This document shows positions 15,217 through 25,225 of a stretch of DNA of 40,576 bases, piece by piece. The notes under the pieces are model-generated. The model was given only the letters and a program-made list of their open reading frames with translations, did no database searches and was not told the DNA's origin. This stretch comes from Marinagarivorans sp. (GTDB taxonomy: Bacteria; Pseudomonadota; Gammaproteobacteria; Pseudomonadales; Cellvibrionaceae). The stretch is taken from contig JANQJB010000060.1 of assembly GCA_028281865.1 (NCBI GenBank), positions 1 through 40,576 of the forward strand, written 5' to 3'. Position numbers and translations under genes: made by a program. How positions within the stretch are numbered: the stretch's first letter is position 1; each line of letters begins with the position of its first letter.

Positions 15217-16467
15217 TTACTTGGGCAAACAAGATTCGTGCTCGAATAATTCTTCGACACTCTCTCTACGGCGTACTTGGTGCAGTGTGTCTCCATCAAC
15301 GACAATTTCCGCTGCACGCGGCCGAGTATTGTAGTTTGAACTCATGACAAAGCCGTAGGCACCAGAAGACTTTATAGCCAGTAAGCCGCCCGCATCGATT
15401 TTGAGCAAACGATCTTTGCCGAGAAAATCGGCGGATTCGCATATCGGCCCGACGACATCCCAAAGCAAAGTCTCCGCCTCGTTATGGTCTGACACCGGCA
15501 GAATTTCTTGCCAAGCTTGATAAAGCGACGGGCGAATTAAATCGTTCATCGCGGCATCGACAATAGCAAAGTTTTTCTTGTCCGTAGGCTTCAAATATTC
15601 AATGCGCGTTAGCAGAATGCCGGAATCGGCAACGATTGATCGGCCGGGCTCGAAGATAAGCTCAAGTTGCCGATCACCCAGGCGCTCTTTTACTGCTGAA
15701 ATATAGGTATCAATTGGCGGGGGTGTCTCATCTTGATAGGTTACGCCTAGCCCACCACCGAGATCGAGATGATGTATAGCAATACCCTTTTTTTCGAGTG
15801 TTTCGACCAGCGCAAGCGTCCGGTCAAGAGCATCTAAAAATGGCTCCACTTCTGTTAATTGCGAGCCGATATGGCAATCGACTCCTACAACCCTTATCCC
15901 CGGCAGAGTAGTTGCCTTGTCATAAATTTCCTCTGCCCGATTGATATCTACGCCAAATTTATTCTCTTTCAAGCCCGTGGAAATATAAGGGTGCGTTTTT
16001 GCGTCGACGTCGGGATTAACGCGCAATGATACCGACGCGACTTTATCTTGGGCACTTGCAACCTGCGACAAGGCCTCTAGCTCGCTGTCGGATTCGACAT
16101 TAAAACAGTGAACGCCAACCTCTAGCGCGCGCGCCATCTCGCTCGGTGATTTTCCTATACCAGAAAACACCACGCGCGCAGGGTCACCACCGGCTTTTAA
16201 TACGCGTTCAAGCTCGCCTGAAGAAACAATGTCAAACCCCGAGCCCAGTTGCGCGAGAATGCTGAGCACACCTAAATTTGAGTTGGCTTTTACGGAATAA
16301 CAAATCATGCCTGGCCAATCGCCGAGTGCGTTGGCATAGGCTAGATAATTGTCGGTAATCGTTTTGCGACTGTAAGCAAAGCAAGGCGTACCGAAGGTTG
16401 CTGCGATTTTGCTCAGTGGCGTTTCTTCCATAAATAATTCGCCATGGCGGCGGGTCAATGTCGACAT
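15217..16467 (-). CDS. lysA: Diaminopimelate decarboxylase
   Basis: PLP-dependent fold-III decarboxylase (416 residues) that turns meso-diaminopimelate into lysine, the step after DapF. The PLP lysine is Lys60 in CYSVKANSN. Further motifs are VDCHIGSQL, the phosphate-binding LDLGGGLGV, FEPGRSIVAD, and GPICESADFLG with the active-site Cys. It lies between lptM and dapF in the classical order. Confidence 0.97.
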   Translation of the reverse strand: MSTLTRRHGELFMEETPLSKIAATFGTPCFAYSRKTITDNYLAYANALGDWPGMICYSVKANSNLGVLSILAQLGSGFDIVSSGELERVLKAGGDPARVVFSGIGKSPSEMARALEVGVHCFNVESDSELEALSQVASAQDKVASVSLRVNPDVDAKTHPYISTGLKENKFGVDINRAEEIYDKATTLPGIRVVGVDCHIGSQLTEVEPFLDALDRTLALVETLEKKGIAIHHLDLGGGLGVTYQDETPPPIDTYISAVKERLGDRQLELIFEPGRSIVADSGILLTRIEYLKPTDKKNFAIVDAAMNDLIRPSLYQAWQEILPVSDHNEAETLLWDVVGPICESADFLGKDRLLKIDAGGLLAIKSSGAYGFVMSSNYNTRPRAAEIVVDGDTLHQVRRRESVEELFEHESCLPK

Positions 16468-16561
16468 TTCTAATACTCAGGTTTTGACAGTTTGGCTATA
16501 CGTTTTGAAAATGTTGCAACGCGTTTAAATCAAATACGACTAATATCCACGTTCTTTCGTT

Positions 16562-16729
16562 TCACGCTGCGGTATCCACGGTAGCTTTCAAGCTTGAATT
16601 TTCATTTTCCTCGCTTGGCTCGGGCAGTTTCAGCGGGCCCTTTTGCCCACAGCTAAAACAAGCTAATGTCAAAACTGCCAGAGCGAGAAACGAGTATATT
16701 CGGCGCTTGAAAAAACGATCCGATATCAT
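16562..16729 (-). CDS. lptM: LptM-type small lipoprotein
   Basis: A small lipoprotein (55 residues from Met at 16729) matching LptM/YifL, which helps the LptD-LptE lipopolysaccharide translocon mature in the outer membrane. The signal MISDRFFKRRIYSFLALAVL is followed by the lipobox and the motif CGQKGPLKLPEP, the LptM hallmark. An upstream Met at 16753 adds eight residues; the shorter form is the more normal lipoprotein signal. It lies ahead of lysA as in E. coli and Pseudomonas. Confidence 0.86.
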   Translation of the reverse strand: MISDRFFKRRIYSFLALAVLTLACFSCGQKGPLKLPEPSEENENSSLKATVDTAA

Positions 16730-16848
16730 GCAGCGTAAAGTTGAGCGGCACATTTAATTAGCCATAACCCCAATAGGGTAATAAAACAATAGAGTATATG
16801 CCGTGCTGGTACTTGGCTCAACTCACATGGTAAGGAAAGGAGGAGTTG

Positions 16849-18270
16849 CTAGGGCAGGTTTTTAACTGTGCGACTTTTGTCCAGCCAACTATCGAGTTTG
16901 TCGATGTCATCAGGGTTTAAAATGCCCGCAGCTTCTTTAAGTTCTAGTGAGGTCATGATGTAGCTGTAGAGGGTGTCTGAGTAGTCATTTTTTGCGCGAA
17001 AGAGATTGCGCTGCGCGTTTAGCACATCCACTAAATCACGAGTGCCTACTTCGTAACCTGCTTGAGTCGCCTCGAGCGCGCTAGTATTCGATACGATGGC
17101 TTGCTTGCGCGCCTTAATTGTCGCGACAAATGTTGTTAGATTCATGAATTTCGTGCGGGTATTCTGAATCGCATCGCGGCGAGCTTTTTTCCGTCGTTCT
17201 TCTGACTCGTGGAGCTCGTGCTTGGCTTGGCGGCGTTTTGACGATGTGTCAAGACCATTAAAAATTGGGATGTCGAGTTCGACGCCCACTGAAAATGTTT
17301 CCGTCAACCTATCCGGATTTATTCGTGGATTGTTTTCGTTGAAACCGCCCTGTTCGTTATCGCTGTAGCGTGCGTTGGCATTGAGCGTCGGATAGTGCCC
17401 ACTCTTGCTTGATTGGTAATTATATTGGCTTTCTGTTTCTGTAAACTTTGCGACAAGCAAATCTATATTTTTTTCTAATGCCATTTGCTCCCATTCGCTC
17501 CTATTATTGGGAGTAGGGCCTCGGGTTGGGAAGTCCGCTTTTAATGGTGCAAGTTCGGTAAAAGATTGACCGGTCAACACTTCAAGTGCTTCAAAGGAAA
17601 TATTTAAATTCCCCTCTGCTGTTAAGCGGTTGGCGATGGCGTTGTCGTATACCGCTTGCGCTTCGTGGACTTCCGTTATAGCGGTTAATCCGACATCAAA
17701 TTTTTGCTTTATTTGCTCTAGTTGATGCGAAAAAGCTTTTTCTTCTGCCTGGCGTGTAGAGAGCGTATCAACAGCTTGTAAAATATCGAAATACGCTTCT
17801 GCTGCGCGCAAAATTAACGCTTGTTGTTGGCCGGCAAAGGTAATTTCAGAGCGCTCAGAGGCGGTCTTCGCTGCTTTATAGCGGTACCATTTGCTGAGGT
17901 CAAAGAGAGGTTGTGAAAATACTAGGCTACCGCCTTTTGTCCAGGTGGTAGACTTTTCAGCAGCTTCGGCAAACGACCCTGTTGAGGAGTCGAACCCTCT
18001 ATTTTCCCGTTCCGACTGATCGTATGAAAGCCGCGCATTTAGGCTTGGCAGTATTTGCGAGCGCCCCTGGACTTTTCGCTCCAAGCCCGCTGCAAGCGTA
18101 GCTTGCGCAGCTCGATACTGAGGGTCGTTGTCAATTGCCAATAAGTAGATATCTTTTAGGGATTCAGCTTGCAAATAAGTAGAGCTGAAAGTCACGCTAG
18201 AAATAATGAATGCAAGCTTAATAAATTCGCGCATGGTTTTGGCCGGCCTTTGCATGGTTTGGGAAGACAT
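16849..18270 (-). CDS. tolC: TolC-family outer-membrane efflux protein
   Basis: Trimeric outer-membrane channel-tunnel protein serving drug efflux and type I secretion. About 473 residues; the likely start is Met13 (18234), which opens the signal MREFIKLAFIISSVTFSS ending at LQAES. The two OEP repeats are visible: SLKDIYLLAIDNDPQYRAAQ near the N-terminus, and AGYEVGTRDLVDVLNAQRNL with LYSYIMTSLELKEAAGIL near the C-terminus. In E. coli tolC is divergent from nudF; here thiD-thiC and a small gene lie between. A near-orthologue of E. coli TolC is likely from context. Confidence 0.9.
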   Translation of the reverse strand: MSSQTMQRPAKTMREFIKLAFIISSVTFSSTYLQAESLKDIYLLAIDNDPQYRAAQATLAAGLERKVQGRSQILPSLNARLSYDQSERENRGFDSSTGSFAEAAEKSTTWTKGGSLVFSQPLFDLSKWYRYKAAKTASERSEITFAGQQQALILRAAEAYFDILQAVDTLSTRQAEEKAFSHQLEQIKQKFDVGLTAITEVHEAQAVYDNAIANRLTAEGNLNISFEALEVLTGQSFTELAPLKADFPTRGPTPNNRSEWEQMALEKNIDLLVAKFTETESQYNYQSSKSGHYPTLNANARYSDNEQGGFNENNPRINPDRLTETFSVGVELDIPIFNGLDTSSKRRQAKHELHESEERRKKARRDAIQNTRTKFMNLTTFVATIKARKQAIVSNTSALEATQAGYEVGTRDLVDVLNAQRNLFRAKNDYSDTLYSYIMTSLELKEAAGILNPDDIDKLDSWLDKSRTVKNLP

Positions 18271-18493
18271 CGAGTGTGAGCTTTATCGAATGTAAAAGTT
18301 AAAGTTATAGCCTATATCGAAACTGGATTGACATTGTGAAAATATTATAGAGATTATCAATATCTCACCGCTCGTGTTTTGTTCGAATAGTGTTTGCCTC
18401 GTCAAAGTGCTAGACAATTGTCCGGAGTAGAAAACGCCCTTAAAAGCACTTTCACCAAGAGTTAGTTATCGACACCAATCAAGGGTATCGGCA

Positions 18494-18772
18494 CTAAGCA
18501 TAGGTATCGACGAGGTGAAAAACGGGTTCGTATTGGGCAATTTCCTGAAAAACACGTGTCGCTGGATGCTGCTTTTGGTCAATCGTAAGTGGCTTTAGTT
18601 CCCGAATTTCTTGAAGTTTTTCGGCAGCAAGCTGAGCGCGATCATTTTGCTGATTGGGCTTGTGAAATTGCTGTCGAGCCGACGAGTCTTCCGGCGTTCG
18701 CTGGACCGCTCGAGTACCCTGATTTGGCGATTGTGTGGCGTAGGGATTGATGAAAGTACTGTTTATTTCCAT
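18494..18772 (-). CDS. Hypothetical 92-residue protein
   Basis: Not recognised. It is hydrophilic and rich in Gln, Pro and Thr, with no signal peptide or membrane segment. Residues 40-60 (PNQQNDRAQLAAEKLQEIRE) form a probable helix; the C-terminus (ATRVFQEIAQYEPVFHLVDT) is more hydrophobic and may be the conserved part. It lies between tolC and the thi riboswitch, on the strand of tolC but 224 bases away. Protein-like composition and a clean start at the intergenic edge favour a real gene. Confidence 0.5.
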   Translation of the reverse strand: MEINSTFINPYATQSPNQGTRAVQRTPEDSSARQQFHKPNQQNDRAQLAAEKLQEIRELKPLTIDQKQHPATRVFQEIAQYEPVFHLVDTYA

Positions 18773-18892
18773 GCTGGGTAACTATCGATTTGTTCTGAAC
18801 GCGCAGATCTTACCTTTTAACCTGTTAAAATTATAGGTTGTTTCCGGTCAATTCGAAAAAAACTATGTACTTTATTTTTGCTTGTAAAGCAC

Positions 18893-18921
18893 TTTACCTG
18901 CGCTTAAGCCTTGACTAGACT
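18893..18921 (+). promoter_or_regulatory. Candidate sigma-70 promoter of the thi transcript
   Basis: TTTACC (18893-18898) and TAGACT (18916-18921) are separated by 17 bases, each matching 4 of 6 consensus bases. The start would be near 18928, just before the riboswitch. Confidence 0.4.
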
Positions 18922-18932
18922 GTGCACGCGTC

Positions 18933-19061
18933 TTGTCGGGGTGCTCTGCAGAAATTGCGAGAATATCAAAGATTGTATATCTTCGAAGCGCATGACGTGC
19001 AGTTGCTGAGAAAAAACCCGTGGACCTGATCCGGTTAATACCGGCGGAGGAAACGAGGCAA
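18933..19061 (+). ncRNA. TPP riboswitch (THI element)
   Basis: Contains the conserved blocks of the thiamine pyrophosphate aptamer in order: CGGGGTGC (18937-18944), GCTGAGA (19005-19011), ACCC, then ACCTGATCCGG-TTAATACCGGCG and GGAAACGAG. P1 can form between TTGTC (18933-18937) and GGCAA (19057-19061). The P3 arm is enlarged: CTGCA (18946-18950) pairs with TGCAG (18998-19002) around an inner hairpin AAGAT-TGTAT-ATCTT. It precedes thiD-thiC, both TPP pathway genes, and should repress them when TPP is high. Confidence 0.95.
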
Positions 19062-19343
19062 CTTCGCTAAATCGCCGAAAAGTTGTTTTGGTAGGATATT
19101 TGCGAAGACAGGTTGAATCTCGCTAGTAACCTGTGTTTAGAAATTTGAAAACACAAATTAGTAAAATTCTATTGCGTAATTTTTGTCAAATTTCGTTTGG
19201 CCTATTGAGTAAGTGAGCGCTAACGGGTGGCGCTCGCGCGAAATTTAGGCTCCCAGTATTTTGTTTCTCTCCTTCTCTTTTCAATATTTGTATTGGCCAA
19301 TTTGACCAATCAAAAATGTTCGTTGATTATTTTGGGCGAGTGA
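19062..19343 (+). promoter_or_regulatory. Long expression platform of the TPP riboswitch
   Basis: No gene seen in the ~280 bases between aptamer and thiD. CTTCGC (19062-19067) can pair with GCGAAG (19102-19107), extended by AAAT/ATTT. ACAGGTT (19108-19114) pairs with AACCTGT (19128-19134), followed by a short T-rich run. GAGCGC (19215-19220) pairs with GCGCTC (19230-19235). These could form switching or terminator structures; none ends in a classic long T tract. Confidence 0.4.
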
Positions 19344-20177
19344 ATGAAGCCAACAATCTTATGTATCGGTGGAAGTGACTGTTCAGCAGGCGCGGGGATA
19401 CAAGCGGATATTAAAACTGCGAGTGCGCTTAATTGTTATGCTGCCACCGTCCTCACGGCGATAACGGCGCAAAATTCGAACGAGGTTTCCGCAATTGAAG
19501 CATTGCAGCCATCGTTGGTGGTCCAGCAGATATCAGCAGTTACGAAGGAATTAAACCCTCTGGCTGTAAAGATTGGAATGCTCGGCTCGATCGAGGTTGC
19601 TCATGTTGTAAGTGAGTATTTGCTTTCGTGTCGGGTTCCGGTTGTCCTCGACCCTGTTTTACGTGCCACAAGCGGTAAACAATTTGTCGACCCAGTTTTG
19701 CTAGATTTTTATCGGGCGCGATTGGTCGCGCAGGCGACCGTTTTAACGCCCAATATAGATGAGTTGTTTGCGTTAGTGGGCCAAACTCATGCCCAAAAAG
19801 GCCGCGATTTTCGTGAGCTAGGAGTGAAACTAGTAGACCGCGGTTGCCCCAATGTATTGGTCAAAGGTGGCCATTTAAAGGGGGCTGAGAGTGCAGATTA
19901 TCTCGTCAGCCAGGGGAGCAGTGATACTTTCTCACTTCCCAGAATTATGACTAGTCATACACACGGCAGCGGCTGCACGCTAGCTACTGCAATAGGTGTG
20001 GGCTTGGCGCAAGGCATGAGTGTTTTTCGCTCAGTCCAGCGTGCCAAGATTTTTGTACATAAATCAATTGAAACCGCTGCGCACTGGAAGCTTACAGCGT
20101 CAAATGGCCCGCTTATTCAATACGGACATGAGGGTGCGAATAGCGAGTCAGACAATTCGTCTCTCGGAAAAGATTAA
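19344..20177 (+). CDS. thiD: Hydroxymethylpyrimidine/phosphomethylpyrimidine kinase
   Basis: Phosphorylates HMP and HMP-P to HMP-PP for thiamine synthesis. A ribokinase-fold protein of 277 residues with the N-terminal IGGSDCSAGAGIQADIKT and the anion-hole/catalytic motif HTHGSGCTLATAIG near residue 210. It lies under the TPP riboswitch and is followed 27 bases later by thiC, which makes HMP-P, so substrate supply and use are co-transcribed. Confidence 0.95.
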   Translation: MKPTILCIGGSDCSAGAGIQADIKTASALNCYAATVLTAITAQNSNEVSAIEALQPSLVVQQISAVTKELNPLAVKIGMLGSIEVAHVVSEYLLSCRVPVVLDPVLRATSGKQFVDPVLLDFYRARLVAQATVLTPNIDELFALVGQTHAQKGRDFRELGVKLVDRGCPNVLVKGGHLKGAESADYLVSQGSSDTFSLPRIMTSHTHGSGCTLATAIGVGLAQGMSVFRSVQRAKIFVHKSIETAAHWKLTASNGPLIQYGHEGANSESDNSSLGKD

Positions 20178-22109
<1,932 letters not shown>

Positions 22110-22110
22110 A

Positions 22111-22728
22111 ATGGATGTCGAAAAGGCGAGATTTCAGCGCGAAGATGTGGAAATAACGGGTGAAGAGCTTATTTCTGAAGGGTTTTTCAGGTATATAAAA
22201 ACATTTTTTAAGCATCGATTGTTTGGAGGGGGGTGGAGTAATACTCATAAACGCGAGGTTTTGGTCAAGACTGAGGCAGCTGCCGCAGTTTTATATGACC
22301 CTTGGCATGATACCATCGGTTTGATCGAACAGTTTCGCATTGGGGCGCTAGACTCAGAGTATGGGCCTTGGTGTTTAGAGGTGGTTGCGGGCATGATGGA
22401 GCCTGGCGAAAGTGCCGAAGAGCTTATTACTCGTGAGATTTTCGAAGAGGCCGGCATCATAGGCCCGGAATTGATAGCGATTACCTCCTATTATTCTACG
22501 CCTGGCTGCTCTAACGAGAAGCTGCATGTTTTTTGTGGCTTGTGTGATTTGAGTGATGCCGGCGGAATACACGGGGAGAAAAATGAGGGAGAAGATATCA
22601 TGTTGCATATTCTCCCTGCTGAAGAAGTGTTTAAGGTGATGTTAAATAGCCGTATGAATAATGCGGCTACGCTTGTGTGCTTACAATGGTTGCAGATAAA
22701 TCGCGAAAAATTGCGCAAAACGATCTGA
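22111..22728 (+). CDS. nudF: ADP-ribose pyrophosphatase (Nudix)
   Basis: Hydrolyses ADP-ribose to AMP and ribose 5-phosphate. The Nudix box is GMMEPGESAEELITREIFEE followed by AGI, a complete GX5EX7REUXEEXGU. From the ATG at 22111 it has 205 residues and begins MDVEKARFQREDVEI; a frame from 22084 would overlap thiC. It opens the conserved nudF-yqiB-cpdA-yqiA-parE order known from E. coli. Confidence 0.94.
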   Translation: MDVEKARFQREDVEITGEELISEGFFRYIKTFFKHRLFGGGWSNTHKREVLVKTEAAAAVLYDPWHDTIGLIEQFRIGALDSEYGPWCLEVVAGMMEPGESAEELITREIFEEAGIIGPELIAITSYYSTPGCSNEKLHVFCGLCDLSDAGGIHGEKNEGEDIMLHILPAEEVFKVMLNSRMNNAATLVCLQWLQINREKLRKTI

Positions 22729-22851
22729 TATACGCCGAAAGTATTTGCGAAGTTTTGTGGGCGTTGAAAATGAGATTTAGCTGGAATATATGGGTTTCAT
22801 CTTGAATTTAAAAGTATTAACGCGTTAAATAATCGAATTGAGCTTCGTTGA

Positions 22852-23322
22852 ATGTCTAGTGCTGATAGCTTAGCTGTTAATCGTTCGTGTGAGGTCGACC
22901 TTGTCGATCACCATGGCCAGTGTGAAATGAATTTTCACCTTTGTTTGGCTATGGCTCCGGGCTGCCGTGAAGAGCGCAAGCATTGGCATTTCAAAGTCGG
23001 GGGCACAGGGGAGCGCTTTATCCATGTAAAAGCTCTGGATAAAGCGCCTTACACGACCACCTTGGAATTTTGTCAGTCAGGGAAATCTGAACCTTATATA
23101 TCGCCAGCTAAAATTGTCGTGCGACTATACCACGATGTTGGTATGGCCGAAGTTGTCGGCTGGGATGACCATCGCAATTGGTTGCCGGTTTACGATTATC
23201 CCAATACTAAGATGTATCAAATGGACGAGAAGTTAGCGTTAAATCGCTTTTTAGGTGAGTGGCTGGTACATTGTCGCAAACTCGGTATTTACACGCAGGG
23301 AATTGTGAATAGATTCTCATAA
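22852..23322 (+). CDS. yqiB: DUF1249 family protein (YqiB-like)
   Basis: Function unknown. The 156-residue protein matches E. coli YqiB: CEMNFHLCL near the N-terminus, the central KIVVRLYHDVGMAEVVGW, and YDYPNTKMYQMDEKLALNRF then LGEWLVHC at the end. No signal peptide or membrane segment. Its place between nudF and cpdA is the conserved one. The first ~22 residues are not family-like and the start could be internal. Confidence 0.88.
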   Translation: MSSADSLAVNRSCEVDLVDHHGQCEMNFHLCLAMAPGCREERKHWHFKVGGTGERFIHVKALDKAPYTTTLEFCQSGKSEPYISPAKIVVRLYHDVGMAEVVGWDDHRNWLPVYDYPNTKMYQMDEKLALNRFLGEWLVHCRKLGIYTQGIVNRFS

Positions 23323-23547
23323 TGTAGTGGCCTGCTATGGAGCAATTTTAAAAGTTTGCTCAAATTAAAAGAACAGCTCCTGAAAAAGTAAGCATTCTTT
23401 TGATTAGGTTGGGGTTAGATTTTCTCATTACTGCCGTGGGCAAGTATGTTTATCTAAGCGAAGAAAATTTGAAAGAATAAATAGTTAAACTATTTGCGAC
23501 GTTGTTAAGTGTAAGTACTTTGCGCAAACGCCTGTTACTTTTAACGC

Positions 23548-24375
23548 ATGGAAAAAGCAAAAAACGGAAATGACGTGAAACAAAATAAAACGATTAAAAT
23601 ATTACAATTTACTGATAGTCATCTTGGTGCCAGTACAAATGAGACGTTATTAGGTTTGAGAACCGAACAAAGCCTGTGTGACGTTTTGGAAAAAATTGCT
23701 GCGAGTGAAACCGATATCGACTTGCTTGTAGCAACAGGAGATATTTCAAATGATGGAAGCGCAGAATCATATGATCGCTTTTTGTCATTAGTGTACCGAT
23801 ACTTACCTAATACTAAACTAGCTTGGTTAGATGGAAATCACGATGACCCTGCTGGAATGGATGCGATTACGCTTGCTCGCCCAATAGAAAAGCATTTAAT
23901 TATCGATAATTGGAGCATAGTTTTCTTAAGTTCTCGGGTTGCGGGTGAAGAGCGCGGTGAGTTGCCTCTTAGCGAACTGGACCGCTTGACTAGTCTACTG
24001 CAAAAATATCCTCAGCATTCGACTGTTATTTTCTTGCATCATCAGCCAGTGCCTATAGGGTGTGAGTGGGTTGATGGTTATACGGTATCAAATGCCAAAG
24101 ATTTTTTTAAAGTGCTTGACCAATACCCAAGAGTAAAAGTTGTTGCTTGGGGACATGTTCATCAGGACTTTCGACAAGTTCGAAATGATGTCGTTCTACT
24201 TGCGACACCTTCAACTTGTATTCAATTTAAACCCAATTGTGAAAATTTTACCGTTGACCGACTTATGCCGGGTTATCGTCTTTTTGAGTTGCATAATGAT
24301 GGGCATTGGACAACTGAGGTAAGGCGAATAAGCCATCGAGATTATCCGATAAATTTTGTTTCTAGTGGATATTAA
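23548..24375 (+). CDS. cpdA: 3',5'-cyclic AMP phosphodiesterase CpdA
   Basis: Class III cyclic nucleotide phosphodiesterase (275 residues) that hydrolyses cAMP and so tempers Crp signalling. The calcineurin-type metal motifs are all present: FTDSHLG (Asp23, His25), ATGDIS, DGNHDD, FLHHQP and WGHVHQDF. The first ~15 residues (MEKAKNGNDVKQNK) are extra-domain. The 225-base gap upstream suggests its own promoter, although position in the nudF-parE series is conserved. Confidence 0.93.
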   Translation: MEKAKNGNDVKQNKTIKILQFTDSHLGASTNETLLGLRTEQSLCDVLEKIAASETDIDLLVATGDISNDGSAESYDRFLSLVYRYLPNTKLAWLDGNHDDPAGMDAITLARPIEKHLIIDNWSIVFLSSRVAGEERGELPLSELDRLTSLLQKYPQHSTVIFLHHQPVPIGCEWVDGYTVSNAKDFFKVLDQYPRVKVVAWGHVHQDFRQVRNDVVLLATPSTCIQFKPNCENFTVDRLMPGYRLFELHNDGHWTTEVRRISHRDYPINFVSSGY

Positions 24376-24427
24376 ATATAGGTGTGGGTCTATTGCACAC
24401 TTGTTGAAGCTCACTTGTTAAGTTGCA

Positions 24428-25021
24428 ATGCCGAAAATTATATATTTGCATGGATTTTTAAGCTCACCACAATCATATAAGGCGCGACTGACAAAAAGTT
24501 GGCTAGCGGAAAATAAGTCGGATTGGGAATTTGAGTGCCCCTATCTGAAGAACCCGAAGCAAGCTATTGCCTATTTCAATGCACAAATGCCTGACTGGGC
24601 AATAAGTCGACCTTTTTTTATCGGAAGTTCGTTAGGTGGTTTATGGGCACACTATATTGCAGAAAAAATAGAAGTGAAAGTTGTACTCATAAATCCCTCG
24701 GTAAAACCGCATGAGCGTTTTGCCGATTGGGTGGGGCAGCGATTTAAGAATTACTATAACAACGATGAGGTTGAGCTATGCCAGCAGGATATGGCTTATT
24801 TAAAAGCATGTGAGTCAAACACATTGGGTAACTCAAGCCGCTATTTGGTATTATTACAAACGGGTGATGAAGTATTAGATTATTCCATTGCCGCGGAAAA
24901 GTATCGCAATGCTCAGCTCATTGTTGAACAGGGTGGCGATCATGCTTTTAAAGGTTACGATAAATGGTTGCCTAAAATAGTTGATTTTTATGAAGGCCTA
25001 TCATTAAATTCTAAATATTAA
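24428..25021 (+). CDS. yqiA: YqiA-type esterase
   Basis: Small alpha/beta hydrolase (197 residues) of the YqiA/UPF0227 type; E. coli YqiA is an esterase. The strand-turn YLHGFLSSPQSYKA is typical, the nucleophile elbow is GSSLGG (Ser at about 69), and the terminal histidine is in QGGDHAFKGY. Located between cpdA and parE as in E. coli. Confidence 0.92.
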   Translation: MPKIIYLHGFLSSPQSYKARLTKSWLAENKSDWEFECPYLKNPKQAIAYFNAQMPDWAISRPFFIGSSLGGLWAHYIAEKIEVKVVLINPSVKPHERFADWVGQRFKNYYNNDEVELCQQDMAYLKACESNTLGNSSRYLVLLQTGDEVLDYSIAAEKYRNAQLIVEQGGDHAFKGYDKWLPKIVDFYEGLSLNSKY

Positions 25022-25110
25022 CAATCGCTTTTTTTGTCTTGATTTTCCGAGCTAAGAATTGGCTTTGCGGTCAAAATTATTTTTTAGGTTAATAGTGAAT
25101 GTTAGGGCGT

Positions 25111-25116
25111 TATAAT
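25111..25116 (+). promoter_or_regulatory. Candidate -10 box upstream of parE
   Basis: A perfect TATAAT (25111-25116) lies 110 bases before the parE ATG. The -35 region at the right spacing (GTTAAT) is poor, so an activator or weak promoter is likely. Confidence 0.3.
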
Positions 25117-25225
25117 TTGGTAAAGATTTTTTAATTACTACCTAAACAGTCATAAAAAACCTTCTTAAACACAGTTGCTCATCCACCTTAATTTAAGTTT
25201 TGCATAGAGAGTAGTCGTTAAACTT

